Shown here one piece after another: positions 35,691 through 47,413 of a stretch of 64,000 bases of DNA (its first letter is position 1; each line of letters begins with the position of its first letter). Made by a program: the position numbers and the translations under genes. The DNA comes from Thinopyrum elongatum (taxonomy: Eukaryota; Streptophyta; Magnoliopsida; Poales; Poaceae), in assembly GCA_011799875.1 (NCBI GenBank), contig CM022298.1, positions 55,209,792 through 55,273,791 on the forward strand, given 5' to 3'. The notes under the pieces are model-generated. The model saw only the letters and a list, made by a program, of their open reading frames with translations, had not been told where the DNA came from and searched no databases.

Positions 35691-37565
35691 TGAATTAATA
35701 GCAAAAAGAATGAACTTGAAATAATCAATAAAAATATTCTGTGATGATCAACTAAAACAAAACTATAATATTCTTCAATAGCAAAAAGAATCAACTAAAA
35801 AGCTTTTATAAAACTCTAATAGCAAAAGGAATCAACTAAAAAACTTTATAAACCTCTAGTTTTTTAAATAAAATATATAAAATTTATGCAACTAAAATTA
35901 CAAAGTATTTTCTGTTCAAAACATTAATGGCAAAAGAATTTTCATAAAGTAATTTTTTGTTAGAAACTTTAATAGCAAACTAAAATAGCAAAATCTGTTC
36001 TTGATTAAAACAGACATTTAAATAAACCTAAAAATTACCAAATTTAATATAATGATAAAACACAGTAATATTAAATAGCAGGAAAAAGAATCACTCCAAA
36101 ATCTATTTTTATAGAAAGTTAATCACAAACTAGTGATTCACACAAATTTCAAAGAATTCAAATTTAAACTATTCAAAATTGAAAACTAATGGCACTAACA
36201 GAAAGTTAAATTTTTGACCTAAAAGCAAAAAGAATTAAAAAAATAAAGCAAAAAACAAACAAAAAATAGAAAAAAAATGCCACCTACTGGGCCACCACGG
36301 CCTGAATACGACTAGAAACCTAACCACGGGCCAGGATTCAGGCCCGCAGAAGGCCCAGTAGGCCCACAGGCAGCGGAGTGTGAGGTTAGGCCCGTAAGCC
36401 TGCATTTGAGAGGAGCTCGAGAGGGCAGCGGCAGTGGGGCTTATAAACCACTCCGCGCCCCTCTCAACTAGCGAGGTGGGGACTAAACTTTTGGCTGCAG
36501 GCAAGGCCTTTGGTCCCGGTTGGTAGCACAACGGGATGAAGGGTTGCATTGGTACCGGTTGTGGACCAATGCAACCTTTCGTCCCGGTGTGGTGCTACCA
36601 ACCGGGACCAAAGGTCTCCTTTTCCCGCCCTTTGGGCCTGGAAAACAGACTTTGGTCCCGGTTGGTGGCACCAACCGGACTAAAGGGGGGATTGGTCCCG
36701 GTTCGTGCCACAGCCGGGACCAATACTTCGTGTATATAAGAAAACCTTAGCAGTTTTGCAAAAATCACTTCTTCTCCGCCCCGACGCCCCCAGCTGCTCC
36801 CTCGACGCCGCGCCGCCAAGCCCGCCCCGACGCCGTCAGGCTGCTCCACGCGTCGTCGCCGACGTCATCGGGCAGCTCACCTCGCCGTCGCGCGCCGCCG
36901 CCGACGCCCTCTGCCCGAGTCGGCGCGCTCCCGCGCCCCTGCCCGGCCCGACGCCGGCCGCGTGCGCCCCTTGCCCGCCCGACGCCGCCCGTCATGCGCC
37001 CTGCCCGCCCCGACGCCCGCCCGCCTACCCCCCCGCCCTGCCCCGACGCCTCCCTTGTGAGCACCGCGCCCCTGCCCTGCCCCCGCGTCGTGCTTTTTTT
37101 ATATATGCTATTTTTTTGTTACATGTTTTTAGATGTTCATATATGTATGTATGTATTTTTTAGATAGATGTTTCGTGGAGATGAGATGAGATGGAAGACA
37201 ACTTTTTAGAGAAATTTGCATAGAGATTTTTTTTAGAGAAATGGTGGAGTTCACATATAATGTATATATGTTGATATTTTTTATATGATGAAAATTGTTT
37301 TGTTCATATGTAATGTATATATATATATGTATGTGGCTATGTATGTATGGATGTTCATAAAATTGTTTTGTTCATATATGTATTAATTGTTTTGTTCATA
37401 GCATTTTTTTTATATGATGAATTTTTTTTCATAGCATTTTTCATAGCCATATATATGTATGTATATATGGATGTTCATAGAACTTTTTTTATATGTATGT
37501 GGCTATATGTATATGACGTTGTCGATATAGCCCCTCCCCGATAACTTCGACATGAGGGGGGGGGG
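34457..37565 (+). repeat. gap-flanking duplicate, copy 1
   Basis: From AATATCACTGCAG at 34457 to a G run ending at the gap, this segment matches 37576-40386 collinearly. In its last kilobase it differs mainly by single-base deletions, for example around 36530-36730 and throughout 36800-37090. That pattern fits an uncorrected long-read contig end. Confidence 0.85.
35691..36250. other. A/T-rich CACTA spacer
   Basis: Low-complexity sequence with recurring AGCAAAAAGAAT words; no gene. It is present again at about 38465-39030. Confidence 0.6.
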
Positions 37566-37575
37566 NNNNNNNNNN
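37566..37575. other. assembly gap (10 N)
   Basis: Ten N bases directly follow a G run and precede the restart of sequence already seen at 34457. Confidence 1.
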
Positions 37576-39294
37576 AATATCACTGCAGTTTCATGTGAAG
37601 AAATGAAATGCCTTTTGTATCAGACAAGTTTCCGTATGAAACCCTGATACTTTGAAAGAGATTGTCCGTTTTGTACACGAAGTGCATCTAGTTTTTGCCG
37701 TAACCCTCTCAACTTTTTAGCACATGCTATGTGGGTGAAATGATGGTACCATGCCAACTTTCAACCTTTTCAGAGTTCATTTGAAGTGCTTTTCAATTTC
37801 AGGGTCATATAGCTCAAAAAAAATCAGTAAATGCATGAAATATAACTAATGAAGTCAGAAAGGGTTGAAAATTGATGATGTGGCTTTTGAACACACAAAA
37901 AGTCTGGAGTTCAAATAAGTTCAAAAAAATGAAATCCCTTTGTAACAGACGAGTTTTCGTTCGAAACTCCTGATCTTCGAAAGAGATTGCCCGTTTTGTA
38001 CACGAAGTGCATCCAGTTTTTGCCATAACCCTCTCAACTTTTTCACATGCTATGTGGGTGAAAATATGATACCATGCCAACTTTCAACCTTTTCAGAGTT
38101 CTTTGTAGTGCTTTTCAATTTCGGTCATATACGCAAAAAAATCAGTAAATGCATGAGAATAACAAATGAAGTCAGAAAGGGTTTGAAAATTGATGATGTG
38201 GCTTTGAATGGTGCATTTTGAACACACAAAAGTCTGGAGTTCAAATAGTTCAAAAAAAATGAATCCCTTTGTAACAGACGAGTTTTCGTTCGAAACCCTG
38301 ATACTTCGAAAGAGATTGCCCGTTTTGTACACGAAGTGCATCCAGTTTTTACCGTAACCCTCTCACTTTTTAGCACATGCTATGTGGGTGAAATGATGAT
38401 ACCATGCCACTTTCAACCTTTTCATAGTTCATTTTTAGTGCTTTTCAATTTCAGGTCTTTAGCGCAAAAAGAATGAATTAATAGCAAAAAGAATGAACTT
38501 GAAATAATCAATTAAAATATTCTGTGATGATCAACTAAAACAAAACTATAATATCTTCAATAGCAAAAAGAATCAACTAAAAAGCTTTTATAAAACTCTA
38601 ATGCAAAAGGAATCAACTAAAAAACTTTTATAAACCTCTAGTGTTTTTTAAACTAAAATTATATAAAATTTATGCAACTAAAATTATCAAAGTATTTTCT
38701 GTTCAAAACATTAATGGCAAAAGAATTTTCATAAAGTAATTTTTTGTTAGAAACTTTAATAGCAAACTAAAATAGCAAAATCTGTTCTTGATTAAAACAG
38801 ACATTTAAATAAACCTAAAAATTACCAAATTTAATATAATGATAAAACACAGTAATATTAAATAGCAGGAAAAAGAATCACTCCAAAATCTATTTTTATA
38901 GTAAAGTTAATCACAAACTAGTGATTCACACAAATTTCAAAGAATTCAAATTTAAACTATTCAAATTTGAAAACTAATGGCACTAACAGAAAGTTTATAA
39001 TTTTTGTGACCTAAAAGCAAAAAGAATTAAAAAAATAAAGCAAAAAACAAAACAAAAAAATAGAAAAAAAATGCCACCTACTGGGCCACCACGGCCTGAA
39101 TACGACTAGAAACCTAACCACGGGCCAGGATTCAGGCCCGCAGAAGGCCCAGTAGGCCCACAGGCAGCGGAGTGTGAGGTTAGGCCCGTAAGCCTGCATT
39201 TGAGAGGAGCTCGAGAGGGCAGCGGCAGTGGGGCTTATAAACCACTCCGCGCCCCTCTCAACTAGCGAGGTGGGACTAAACTTTTGGCTGCAGG

Positions 39295-39532
39295 CAAGGC
39301 CTTTGGTCCCGGTTGGTAGCACCAACCGGGATGAAAGGGTTGCATTGGTACCGGTTCGTGGACCAATGCAACCCTTTCGTCCCGGTTGGTGCTACCAACC
39401 GGGACCAAAGGTCTCCTTTTCCCGCCCTTTGGGCTGCTGAAAACAGACCTTTGGTCCCGGTTGGTGGCACCAACCGGGACTAAAGGGGGGCATTGGTCCC
39501 GGTTCGTGCCACGAGCCGGGACCAATACTTCG
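39295..39532. repeat. internal cluster of CACTA subterminal-type repeats
   Basis: TTTGGTCCCGGTTGGT and the complementary ACCAACCGGGACC occur several times in both orientations, the same words as at both ends of the transposon. The gap-side copy is at about 36500-36725. The cluster ends just before the TATA box. Confidence 0.85.
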
Positions 39533-39541
39533 TGTATATAA
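39533..39541 (+). promoter_or_regulatory. TATA box of the second CACTA transcript
   Basis: TGTATATAA is followed by a leader and a GC-rich exon-like block (about 39580-39910) rich in GCCCCGACGCC words. It precedes the Ulp1-bearing gene by about 2.4 kb and has the same layout as the first promoter. Confidence 0.5.
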
Positions 39542-40386
39542 GAAAACACTTAGCAGTTTCTGCAAAAATCACTTCTTCTCCGCCCCGACGCCCCCAGCTG
39601 CTCCCTCGACGCCGTCGCCGCCAAGCCCTGCCCCGACGCCGTCAGGCTGCTCCACCGCGTCGTCGCCGACGTCATCGGGCAGCTCCACCTCGCCGTCGCC
39701 GCCGCCGCCGCCGACGCCCTCTGCCCCGACGTCGGCGCCGCTCCCCGCGCCCCTGCCCGGCCCGACGCCGGCCGCCGTGCGCCCTTGCCCGCCCCGACGC
39801 CGCCCGTCATGCGCCCCTGCCCGCCCCGACGCCGCCCGCCGTACCCCCCTGCCCCTGCCCCGACGCCTCCCTCTGTGAGCACCGCGCCCCTGCCCTGCCC
39901 CCGCCGTCGTGCTTTTTTTTTATATATGCTATTTTTTTGTTACATGTTTTTAGATGTTCATATATGTATGTATGTATTTTTTAGATAGATGTTTCGTGGA
40001 GATGAGATGAGATGGAAGACAACTTTTTAGAGAAATTTGCATAGAGATTTTTTTTAGAGAAATGGTGGAGTTCACATATAATGTATATATGTTGATATTT
40101 TTTATATGATGAAAATTGTTTTGTTCATATGTAATGTATATATATATATGTATGTGGCTATGTATGTATGGATGTTCATAAAATTGTTTTGTTCATATAT
40201 GTATTAATTGTTTTGTTCATAGCATTTTTTTTATATGATGAATTTTTTTTCATAGCATTTTTCATAGCCATATATATGTATGTATATATGGATGTTCATA
40301 GAACTTTTTTTATATGTATGTGGCTATATGTATATGACGTTGTCGATATAGCCCCTCCCCGATAACTTCGACATGAGGGGGGGGGG

Positions 40387-40850
40387 GGTCGATATACCCC
40401 CTCCCCGATAACATTTTTTTATATGATGATTTTTTTTTCATAGCCATATATATGTATGTGTCTATATTTATGTATGGATGTTCATAGGATTTTTTTTATA
40501 TGTATGTGGCTATATGTATGTCGTTGTCGATATAGCCCCTCCCCGATAACTTCGACATGAGGGGGGGGGGTCGATATACCCCCTTCCCGATAACATTTTT
40601 TTCTAAGTTACTAAGGTAAAATGTTCACCCCCCCTCTCGATATACCAGGCGACCAACTCTCGAGGCCACCCAAACCCTAGAAAAAAAAGCGTTGTCGATC
40701 TCCTACCCCCTCCCGCCCCTACCCGACAAACTCTCGAGGCCACCCAAACCACTAGAAGAAAACTCCGGTAACTTCGACATGAGGGGGGACGTCGATCAAC
40801 CCCCTCTCGCCCGAACAAGTCTATGTATCATTTTATATCGCGGTGGACAT
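40387..40850. repeat. GATATA-CCCCTCCCCGATAAC repeats
   Basis: Several diverged copies of a CGATATAGCCCCTCCCCG phrase and of TTCGACATGAGGGGGG alternate with A/T-rich stretches. Non-coding, within the presumed 5' intron. Confidence 0.6.
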
Positions 40851-41015
40851 ATATCAGAGTTTGATCATATGTCAAAGTTTGAATTTTGACATATGCAACA
40901 TTTGATCATATATCAAAGTTTGATCATATGTCAAAGTTTGAATTTTGACATATGCAACATTTGATCATATGTCAAAGTTTGATCATATGTCAAAGTTTGA
41001 ATTTTGACATATATA
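40850..41015. repeat. ~60-bp tandem repeat
   Basis: TTTGATCATATGTCAAAG and TTTGAATTTTGACATATGC alternate in about 2.7 units; the words are themselves partly palindromic. Confidence 0.75.
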
Positions 41016-41028
41016 GATTTATCAAGAA

Positions 41029-41501
41029 TGCCCCCATTATGGATGTGCGCAAGTTGATCCAATTTTTTTCTGATCTCGTCTATATATATATTCTTCTATA
41101 TGTCACGTTGTCTGTCAAAGTATTGAAGAAATCCATGGCTTCATCATTAGCCGGAAGTAACAGGCGTATGATGCTACGAAGCTCTTCAAAGTTGTTTTGG
41201 AACGGAGTTCCGGATAGAATAATTCACTTTTTGGTACGAATTTCAGCAAAGGCCATCCAAATAGTGATATTCGGAAGGCTCTTGCTGAACTTCGTACCAA
41301 AAAACTAATTATCCTATCCGGGACTCCGTTCCAAAACAATTTTGGAGAGCTTCGTACCATTATGCACCTGTTACTTCCGGATAATGATGAAGCCATGGTT
41401 TTCTTGAATCCTTTGACATTGACAACGTGACATATAGAAGGGTAGATGAGATCAGGAAAAATATGGACCATTTTCTGCACATCCAGAATGGCGCCATTTT
41501 G
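41029..41501. repeat. long inverted repeat (hairpin), arms about 235 bp
   Basis: The left arm (about 41029-41262) and right arm (about 41266-41501) are reverse complements with scattered mismatches and small indels and almost no loop. Shared words include TATGTCACGTTGTC, ATGGCTTCATCATTA, GTTTTGGAACGGAGT and TTTTTGGTACGAA. Read outward to inward, both arms give a similar peptide (MASSL-GSNR, FWNGVPDRI). It lies in the presumed intron before the second CACTA gene. Confidence 0.85.
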
Positions 41502-41603
41502 TTAAATCCCTTGTTTGACATTCATGAGAGAGGCGGTCCGGACGTCGGACATTCATGAGAGAACTCCGGTAACTCTTCAACATGAGGGGGGACGTCGATC
41601 AAC

Positions 41604-41800
41604 CCCCTCTCGCCCGACCAAACCCTAGAAGCGTCAAGGCCACCCCAAACCCTAGAAGCGTTGTCGAGGCCACCCCAAACCCTAGAAGCGTCGAGGCCAC
41701 CCAAATTTACCAAGTTAAAAGAGCATTGTCGAGGCCACCCCAAACCCTAGAAGCGTTGTCGAGGCCACCCCAAACCGTAGAAGCGTCGAGGCCACTAATT
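41604..41800. repeat. minisatellite containing AAACCCTA motifs
   Basis: CGAGGCCACCCCAAACCCTA units of about 27-33 bp carry telobox-like AAACCCTA at 41620, 41647, 41677 and 41742, plus a variant near 41772. Confidence 0.8.
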
Positions 41801-41904
41801 AATATTCCTTGTTGTGATTAGCTAGCTAGGTCTATGTTTGCCACTAATATATCCATCTCTCATGTTTGTATATTAATTGCCATGTTGTAATATTTGCAGA
41901 AACT

Positions 41905-44900
41905 ATGGATCAACAAAGAGACTTGGAAACAGAAGAGTTGTTGGGGGACATCATCCTCGGCAGAGGTGATGTCTTGTCGTATCTCAACGACACCGATTGT
42001 CTGGAAGGAGAGGGTGAAGGCTCCGGTGATCGAACAATGGAGGAGGAAGGACATGATCATGATGGCTCCGGTGACCGAATGCCGGAGGAAGAAGGAGACC
42101 ATGATGATGGCTCCGGTGATCGAACGGAGGAGGGAGCTGTTGCAAAGTCCGGCGAGGTATATATATTAATTAAGCCTGTGCTGACTAGCTAATTGATGCA
42201 TTAATTGTTTTGGTATGTACATATATTAACTCTTCTTTCTTCTTTTAAAGCCCTCCGGATCGAGCCAAACTTCGGTAACGAGACGAGGCCCGAAGAAAAG
42301 GTTGCGTCAGGATGAAAGGTTCACGATCACAGCAATTGCGAATGATGGCCAGCCGATTGAACCGAGGCGGACCAAGGATGCATTTTCAGCTCAGTGCGGA
42401 GCTATTGTTAGGGACAGCATCCCGATCAGCATCCAGCTATGGAATGAGCCTAAGAAGAACGAAGACCCTCAAGTTTCTTATGTCACCGATAGACAGAAAG
42501 ATGATCTTTGGACCTCGCTGAAGGAAAATTTCACCCTACCACCAGAGGAGGATCCGAATAAGCCAGTCATAGAGCCATTGGTCAAGGCGTGTGCTCTTAA
42601 GAAGATGGCAGATCTATTCAGGAGGTGGAAGAATGAGTTGAAATCAACGTTTGTCGACAAAGGTAAGACTCCAGAATTCACCGGCCGATTTGTGAAGATA
42701 AGAGATCACTGGCCCGCATTTGTGGCCTACAAGACATCGGACAAGAGTAAGAAGATGTCAGAGACAAATAAGATAAATGCTACAAAGAAGAAGTTTCACC
42801 ATCGCACGGGGTCAGGTGGCTACCTCAAAGCCCGGCCGCTATGGGACAAAGCTGAGAATGACCTGCTTGCTAAAGGGGTCGAACCAGAGACATTGAACTG
42901 GCCAGACCGTTCAAGGACTTGGTTCTTCGGGGTTGGGGGAACCTTGGACCCTGAAACAGGGAAGTGCGTTTGGACAGACGAGCAACTTGCAATACCCGTC
43001 AAGAAGCTTCAGAAGTGTATCACCGCAGCGCAGCAAGGGACGTTCATTCCCGACAGAAAGAATGACGAGCTGACCGAGGTCCTCGGGAATCCTGAGCACC
43101 CTGGACGAACACGAGGCACGCCAGGCTCCGTTGCGTGGAAGGTTGCGTTTCCCGGCGCAGGCGGTTACAAAACCCGGGAGAGGAAGAGGAAACTGGAGCA
43201 GAGCGAACTGCAGAAGCTGAATGCAAGGGTACAAAAGCTAGAGGAACAAGTTGAGAGCCAGCGAGCTGCCGGAGCTACCCCAGAAGCTACCCCGCCATCT
43301 CAGCGGAGAAGCAGCGTGGCTTCCACCGAGCTCGTTCAGCAGCCTGACTTCATGGCTCCTAGCTACCCTGTGGATGCTATCACGGAGGCTCAACATTGCC
43401 AGCTTATGACGCAATGGCAGAATCTCAAAGTCAAGGTGGTTGTCGGCTCTGTTGCACCTCCTCAACCCGACGGAACTTTTCACTGCCGTCCGATTCCACA
43501 AGGCTATGATGTTGTGATGGTGGATGAAGTAACGGAGGGATTTGAGGAGCTCGAGCTTGACCACCCTACAGGTGAAGGGGAGACTCAGCTGGGTCTTGCT
43601 CTGAAGACTCCATGTCTATGGCGGAAGGAGCACATCAAGCTTCCAAACTGGACGCCTCTGCCTCCGGCGAGTCAGGGCACTCGGCATCCTCCTCCTCCTC
43701 CTCCGGTGAGTGATCAGGGCACTCCGCCTCCTTCTCCGGCTGCTCCGGCGCGTGAGGGCGGCACTCCTCCTCCTTCTCCGCCTGCTCCGGCGCGTCCGAG
43801 CAGCCCACCTCCTCCTCCGCCTCGTCAGCAACGGCGGAAGACAGAAGCCGCCGCTCCGGCTGCTCCGGCGCGTCGGAGCACTCCGCCTCCTTCTACTACT
43901 CGTCAGCAGCAATGAAAGAGAGACGCCGCCGCTCTGGCGTCTAGCAGTACAGCCAGAGGTGGGAGGCAATACAGATTCGGTCCATCTCTCAAGCCTCTAG
44001 AGAAGTAACCATACGAGATGACCGAGGAGGAAAACGCAGACATCTGTAAAGCCCAAGTGAGGGACTTTTTTGCAAAGAAACCTCCACCTCCGGAGGAGAA
44101 GATAGATCCGGTGAAAGCGAAGTGCACTCTCGATGCCCTGAAGCGACCACCACCGTCTCCGCCACAAACCAACTATGAGCGCATTATTGAAAGGACATAT
44201 AAGGAAGCGGAGCGGTCGGGAAGTACTTGAAGTGATCGAAGGTTAGCGGAACGAAGAAGTGGGAAAAAATTCCCCATCTCGGCGAACAAGCGAACCAATC
44301 GTGCCCCCCGCTCAAGGTGTCTAGCGATATCGTCGCTAATCATCTGGGGATGGTGCCCGGTACCAATCCTGCAGATTACCTGCCCGACGATGCACATTTT
44401 GATATAATGGAGGTGGACGAACACAAATACCGGCACGGGAAGCCTCTCGTCAAACCTGGTCATCCTCCTCTAACAACGATGATGCGAAGATTCCATGAGT
44501 GGTACATGGACACCTGCAAGGAGTCTGGGAAGGATACTTTGACGCTGAGAGTTAAAGAGGAGCACGACCTCGTTGGAATTGATCTGTTGTCTGTTCCATT
44601 TGAGGAGTTCTTCCAGTTTTTCAATCAAAAGGCCCTCGATAAAATAATCGTCACTTGCTACTGTCTGTAAGTACTACTTCTGTAATTAAGTCTCTATATA
44701 TAGCTCAGCTCTTTCATTGCATGTATGTATAATTATCCTCACTATATTATGCAGATTGAAGATCGTCGAATGCAGAAAAGCACAAATCTATGATATTGGG
44801 TTCATTAACACAAATCTCATAGATGAATGGACGGTTAAATATAATGCCAAAGAAACCGAGGCCAACTTGCTACAATCGTTGCTTCGAAATCAAAACAAAG

Positions 44901-45720
44901 ATAAAATACTCTTTCCTTACAACTTCAAGTGAGTGTTACTGTCTTGTGCATATTCGGTTTCCCTTATTACTCGAGGTTATAGTATTGTAATTGATGAGTT
45001 ATGCATGCGTGCGCAGCTTCCACTTTATTCTCCTAGAGATTAAGCTTGAGCAGGGACTAGTAACCGTCTTAGACTCGAGACGAAAAGATCCCAAGGAGTA
45101 TGCGGCCATGACTAAAATGCTCGAGAAGTAAGTTCAATCGATCGTTATCGCATCATATCGGCAACTTTGTTCATTTCCTGATATCAAGTAATTGGTTTCT
45201 TTGTCTGACAGGGTTTGGAAAGAGTTCACCGCTAAAGCTCCGGGACTGCCAGGGGAGCTCTGATTTACACACCCGAAAGTAAGTACTACTAGCTAGTTCC
45301 ACGCATCTCCCATTGATTCTAGCTAGTTTCATCAATACCATTTAGCATGCTTGCTTATCAGTTTGATTGACCTCTATTTCTTGTAAAGTGGTTGTGGCAG
45401 GAAGGCGGGACTGATTTTTGTGGATACTACATTTGTGAGTTCATCCGCCACACGACCTGTGAGCGGGGCTACTCTGAAAAACAATATAAAGTGTGTAAGC
45501 AATAATATTCACAATTTTATTTTATTACCATCATTTGTGTTGAGTTTCATTCATATATATGTATTGACCCCCTTCTTCAAATTAGATGTGGCAGATGCGG
45601 GATGAACTCCTACCACAAGATCGCATAAAAGCAATTCAAGAGGAATTGGCAGGATTCTTTCTTGACCACGTCATCAATAAAGCCGGAGAATACCATGTGG
45701 AACTTGACATCAGATGTTAG
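41905..45720 (+). pseudogene. CACTA second gene: Transposase_24-like region plus Ulp1-like protease
   Basis: Coding exons are 41905-42156, 42251-44666, 44755-44928, 45017-45127, 45212-45278, 45389-45490 and 45586-45720. The first exon is acidic with three repeats of GSGDR-type units. The second has a basic start (TRRGPKKRLRQ), a region like plant Ptta/En/Spm transposases (KFHHRTGSGGYLKARPLWDK, AWKVAFPGAGGYKTRERKRK), a coiled coil and proline-rich repeats. The last exons form a C48/Ulp1-like domain with FHFILLEIK (His), TVLDSR (Asp) and DFCGYYICEFIRH (Cys). Breaks are stops at 43913-43915, 44006-44008, 44233-44235 and 45261-45263, plus a frame change near 44220. Confidence 0.75.
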
Positions 45721-46024
45721 GGATTGTAAGAGATCTTATATTGTATATATGTAGCTAGTAGCATCGGATAGATATACGAAAACTTGTTGTTCGACCAATC
45801 TCTCGGAGAAGGAGGAGGTCGATCACTTCTCTCTGTATATATATGTTCATGACGATCTTGTATACTTAATGGTTTCCTTCATTTCCTTACTAGCTAGCGT
45901 GTCGCGAGTTCTCTCTATACGTATAGTACGTAGCGTCGACCAAGCACGGAGATAAGAGAGGTCACTTCTCTCTATTACCTAGCTAACACAATATATGAAA
46001 TCCATAACTACCCTACAAACCCCC

Positions 46025-46026
<2 letters not shown>

Positions 46027-46077
<51 letters not shown>
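46027..46077. repeat. poly-C tract, 51 bases
   Basis: An uninterrupted C run near the right CACTA end. Its exact length is doubtful in any assembly. Confidence 0.9.
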
Positions 46078-46119
46078 TTTAAAAACAAAAACCTCAGCCC
46101 CTGAACTGCTGACGCGTGG

Positions 46120-46320
46120 ATGCTTTTTGGTCCCGGTTGGTGCTACCAACCGGGACAAAAGGCCCTCCTGCCTGGGCAAGCTGCAGCGGCCACGTGGAGC
46201 CCCATCTGTCCCGGTTCGTAAGCGAACCGGGACTAAAGGTATTGGGCTTTAGTCCCGACCCTTTAGTCCCGGTTCCAGAACCGGGACAAATGGGCCTCTG
46301 GAACCGGGACAAATGGGCCT
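46120..46320. repeat. CACTA right subterminal repeats
   Basis: GGTCCCGGTTGGT, CTGTCCCGGTTCG, TAGTCCCGGTTCC and complements in both orientations mirror the left end and lead into the CTACTAGTG terminus. Confidence 0.85.
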
Positions 46321-46336
46321 TTTTCTACTAGTGGGA

Positions 46337-46889
46337 TTCACACGCAGCTGGCTGCAGAAGAATCATACAATGTGCGTCACGAAGCTTCGGGGTGTATAGA
46401 GCTCCACAAGTATGGCATTTAATAAGCAGTCTTCCGTACTTTCTTTTCTGGAGAAGGATATTTTTGATAAAGCTTCTTAGTTAGGAATCTCATTGGGTAA
46501 GAATGAACATGAGCTGGCACTGTTGTTAACGGGTTGTTGGATTAACAAAATAGGGGCATGGTCATTTTTGCAAAAATCATGTCATTGGTACTCACTGAGG
46601 ATAACGATCCCCTAGGTTGTCAATTTCGTTCATTAAGCATATGTGATAGGACCTTGCTCCTAACTATGAGGGGACATCATAACATATTATGGACTATCGA
46701 GTTGTACCGAAAGAGTTTACTCGCAAGTGCACCACGCTCCGTAGTTCAAGAATTCATTACAAAAAGGATACAAGGAATGAAAGGGCTTTTTTTGGAAAAG
46801 CATAGGTCTTCATGAGTTGCCTAAACAACACTTTATCGCTTAGATTTCTAGGGAGCAAAAATTGGTCCTTATCGATCTAAGGTAGACCA
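46337..46889. other. degraded sequence, possibly LINE
   Basis: No clean frame is present. It may be the preceding part of the LINE fragment that follows, but I cannot support this beyond adjacency. Confidence 0.35.
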
Positions 46890-47413
46890 GTAGAGCCTAC
46901 TTTTCGGATGTGCTTGTTGCACCAACTTTCTCGTGGTCTCAATTTTTCATGGTATTGCCTTCCTCCGCATGGGAGATCAGGTGGTATTGTGCTTGGTTGC
47001 AACAAATACAATCTAGATGTGGGTGATTTTAGTGTCAAGTTTCAGGAGCGGACTATAATTGATGGGTTTGACTGGGCTTTGGCGGTGATCTATGGAGCTG
47101 TGCAACCTAAACTCTAACCCACATTTCTGAACGAACTCGTTCGGGTATTTGTTTCGGAGTGTTTACCATTATTAGTGGGTGGGCATTTCAATATTATTGG
47201 GCGCCAGAAAGGAGAAAAACAATGATAACTTCAACGTATGATGGACATTCATATTTAACACAATTATTAATAATTTGGATTTGAGGGAAATTGTTCTTTC
47301 AGGTCGGCAGTTTACTTGGGATAATAGTTTGGATATACCTATTTATGAGAAGTTTGGTTGTATCCTAGCTAGCGTAGAGTGGAAGCAGAAGTTCCCTCGA
47401 GTCGGATGCAGAG
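46890..47413 (+). pseudogene. LINE endonuclease (APE-type) fragment
   Basis: Fragments in several frames match plant non-LTR retrotransposon endonuclease: SRGLNFSWYCLPPHGRSGGI, GFDWALAVIYGAVQP, LLVGGHFNIIGRQKGEK and LREIVLSGRQFTWDN. The order is correct but stops and frameshifts separate them. No reverse transcriptase follows; the fragment ends where a small repeat begins. Confidence 0.7.

Larger units (their letters stand above)
37576..40386 (+). repeat. gap-flanking duplicate, copy 2
   Basis: Collinear with 34457-37565 but with one fewer ~330-bp unit. Single-base deletions are concentrated near its left end (about 37960-38460), next to the gap, while 39000-40386 reads cleanly. Confidence 0.85.
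29803..46333 (+). mobile_element. CACTA (En/Spm) DNA transposon, 16.5 kb as assembled
   Basis: The left end is CACTAGTAGAAAACAGGGCT and the right end is the complement (TTTTCTACTAGTG). The flanks GGA at 29800-29802 and 46334-46336 form the 3-bp duplication of this superfamily. Both ends carry many copies of TTGGTCCCGGTT and its complement. Inside are a small accessory gene, a TNPD-like transposase, tandem arrays, a second promoter region and a second multi-exon gene ending in a Ulp1-like domain. Both large genes are broken, so the copy is not autonomous. A 10-N gap and a probable assembly duplication inflate the length by about 3 kb. Confidence 0.93.

Noticed and set aside
36705..37163. Proline/arginine-rich ORFs at 36705-37163 and 39493-39984
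   Set aside because: Produced by a repeated GCCCCGACGCC word; the frame is not kept between the two copies. At most this is untranslated leader of the second CACTA transcript.
34457..40386. A genuine recent segmental duplication within the CACTA element
   Set aside because: The error pattern at both gap-side ends fits unmerged contig overlap better, although only read mapping can settle it.
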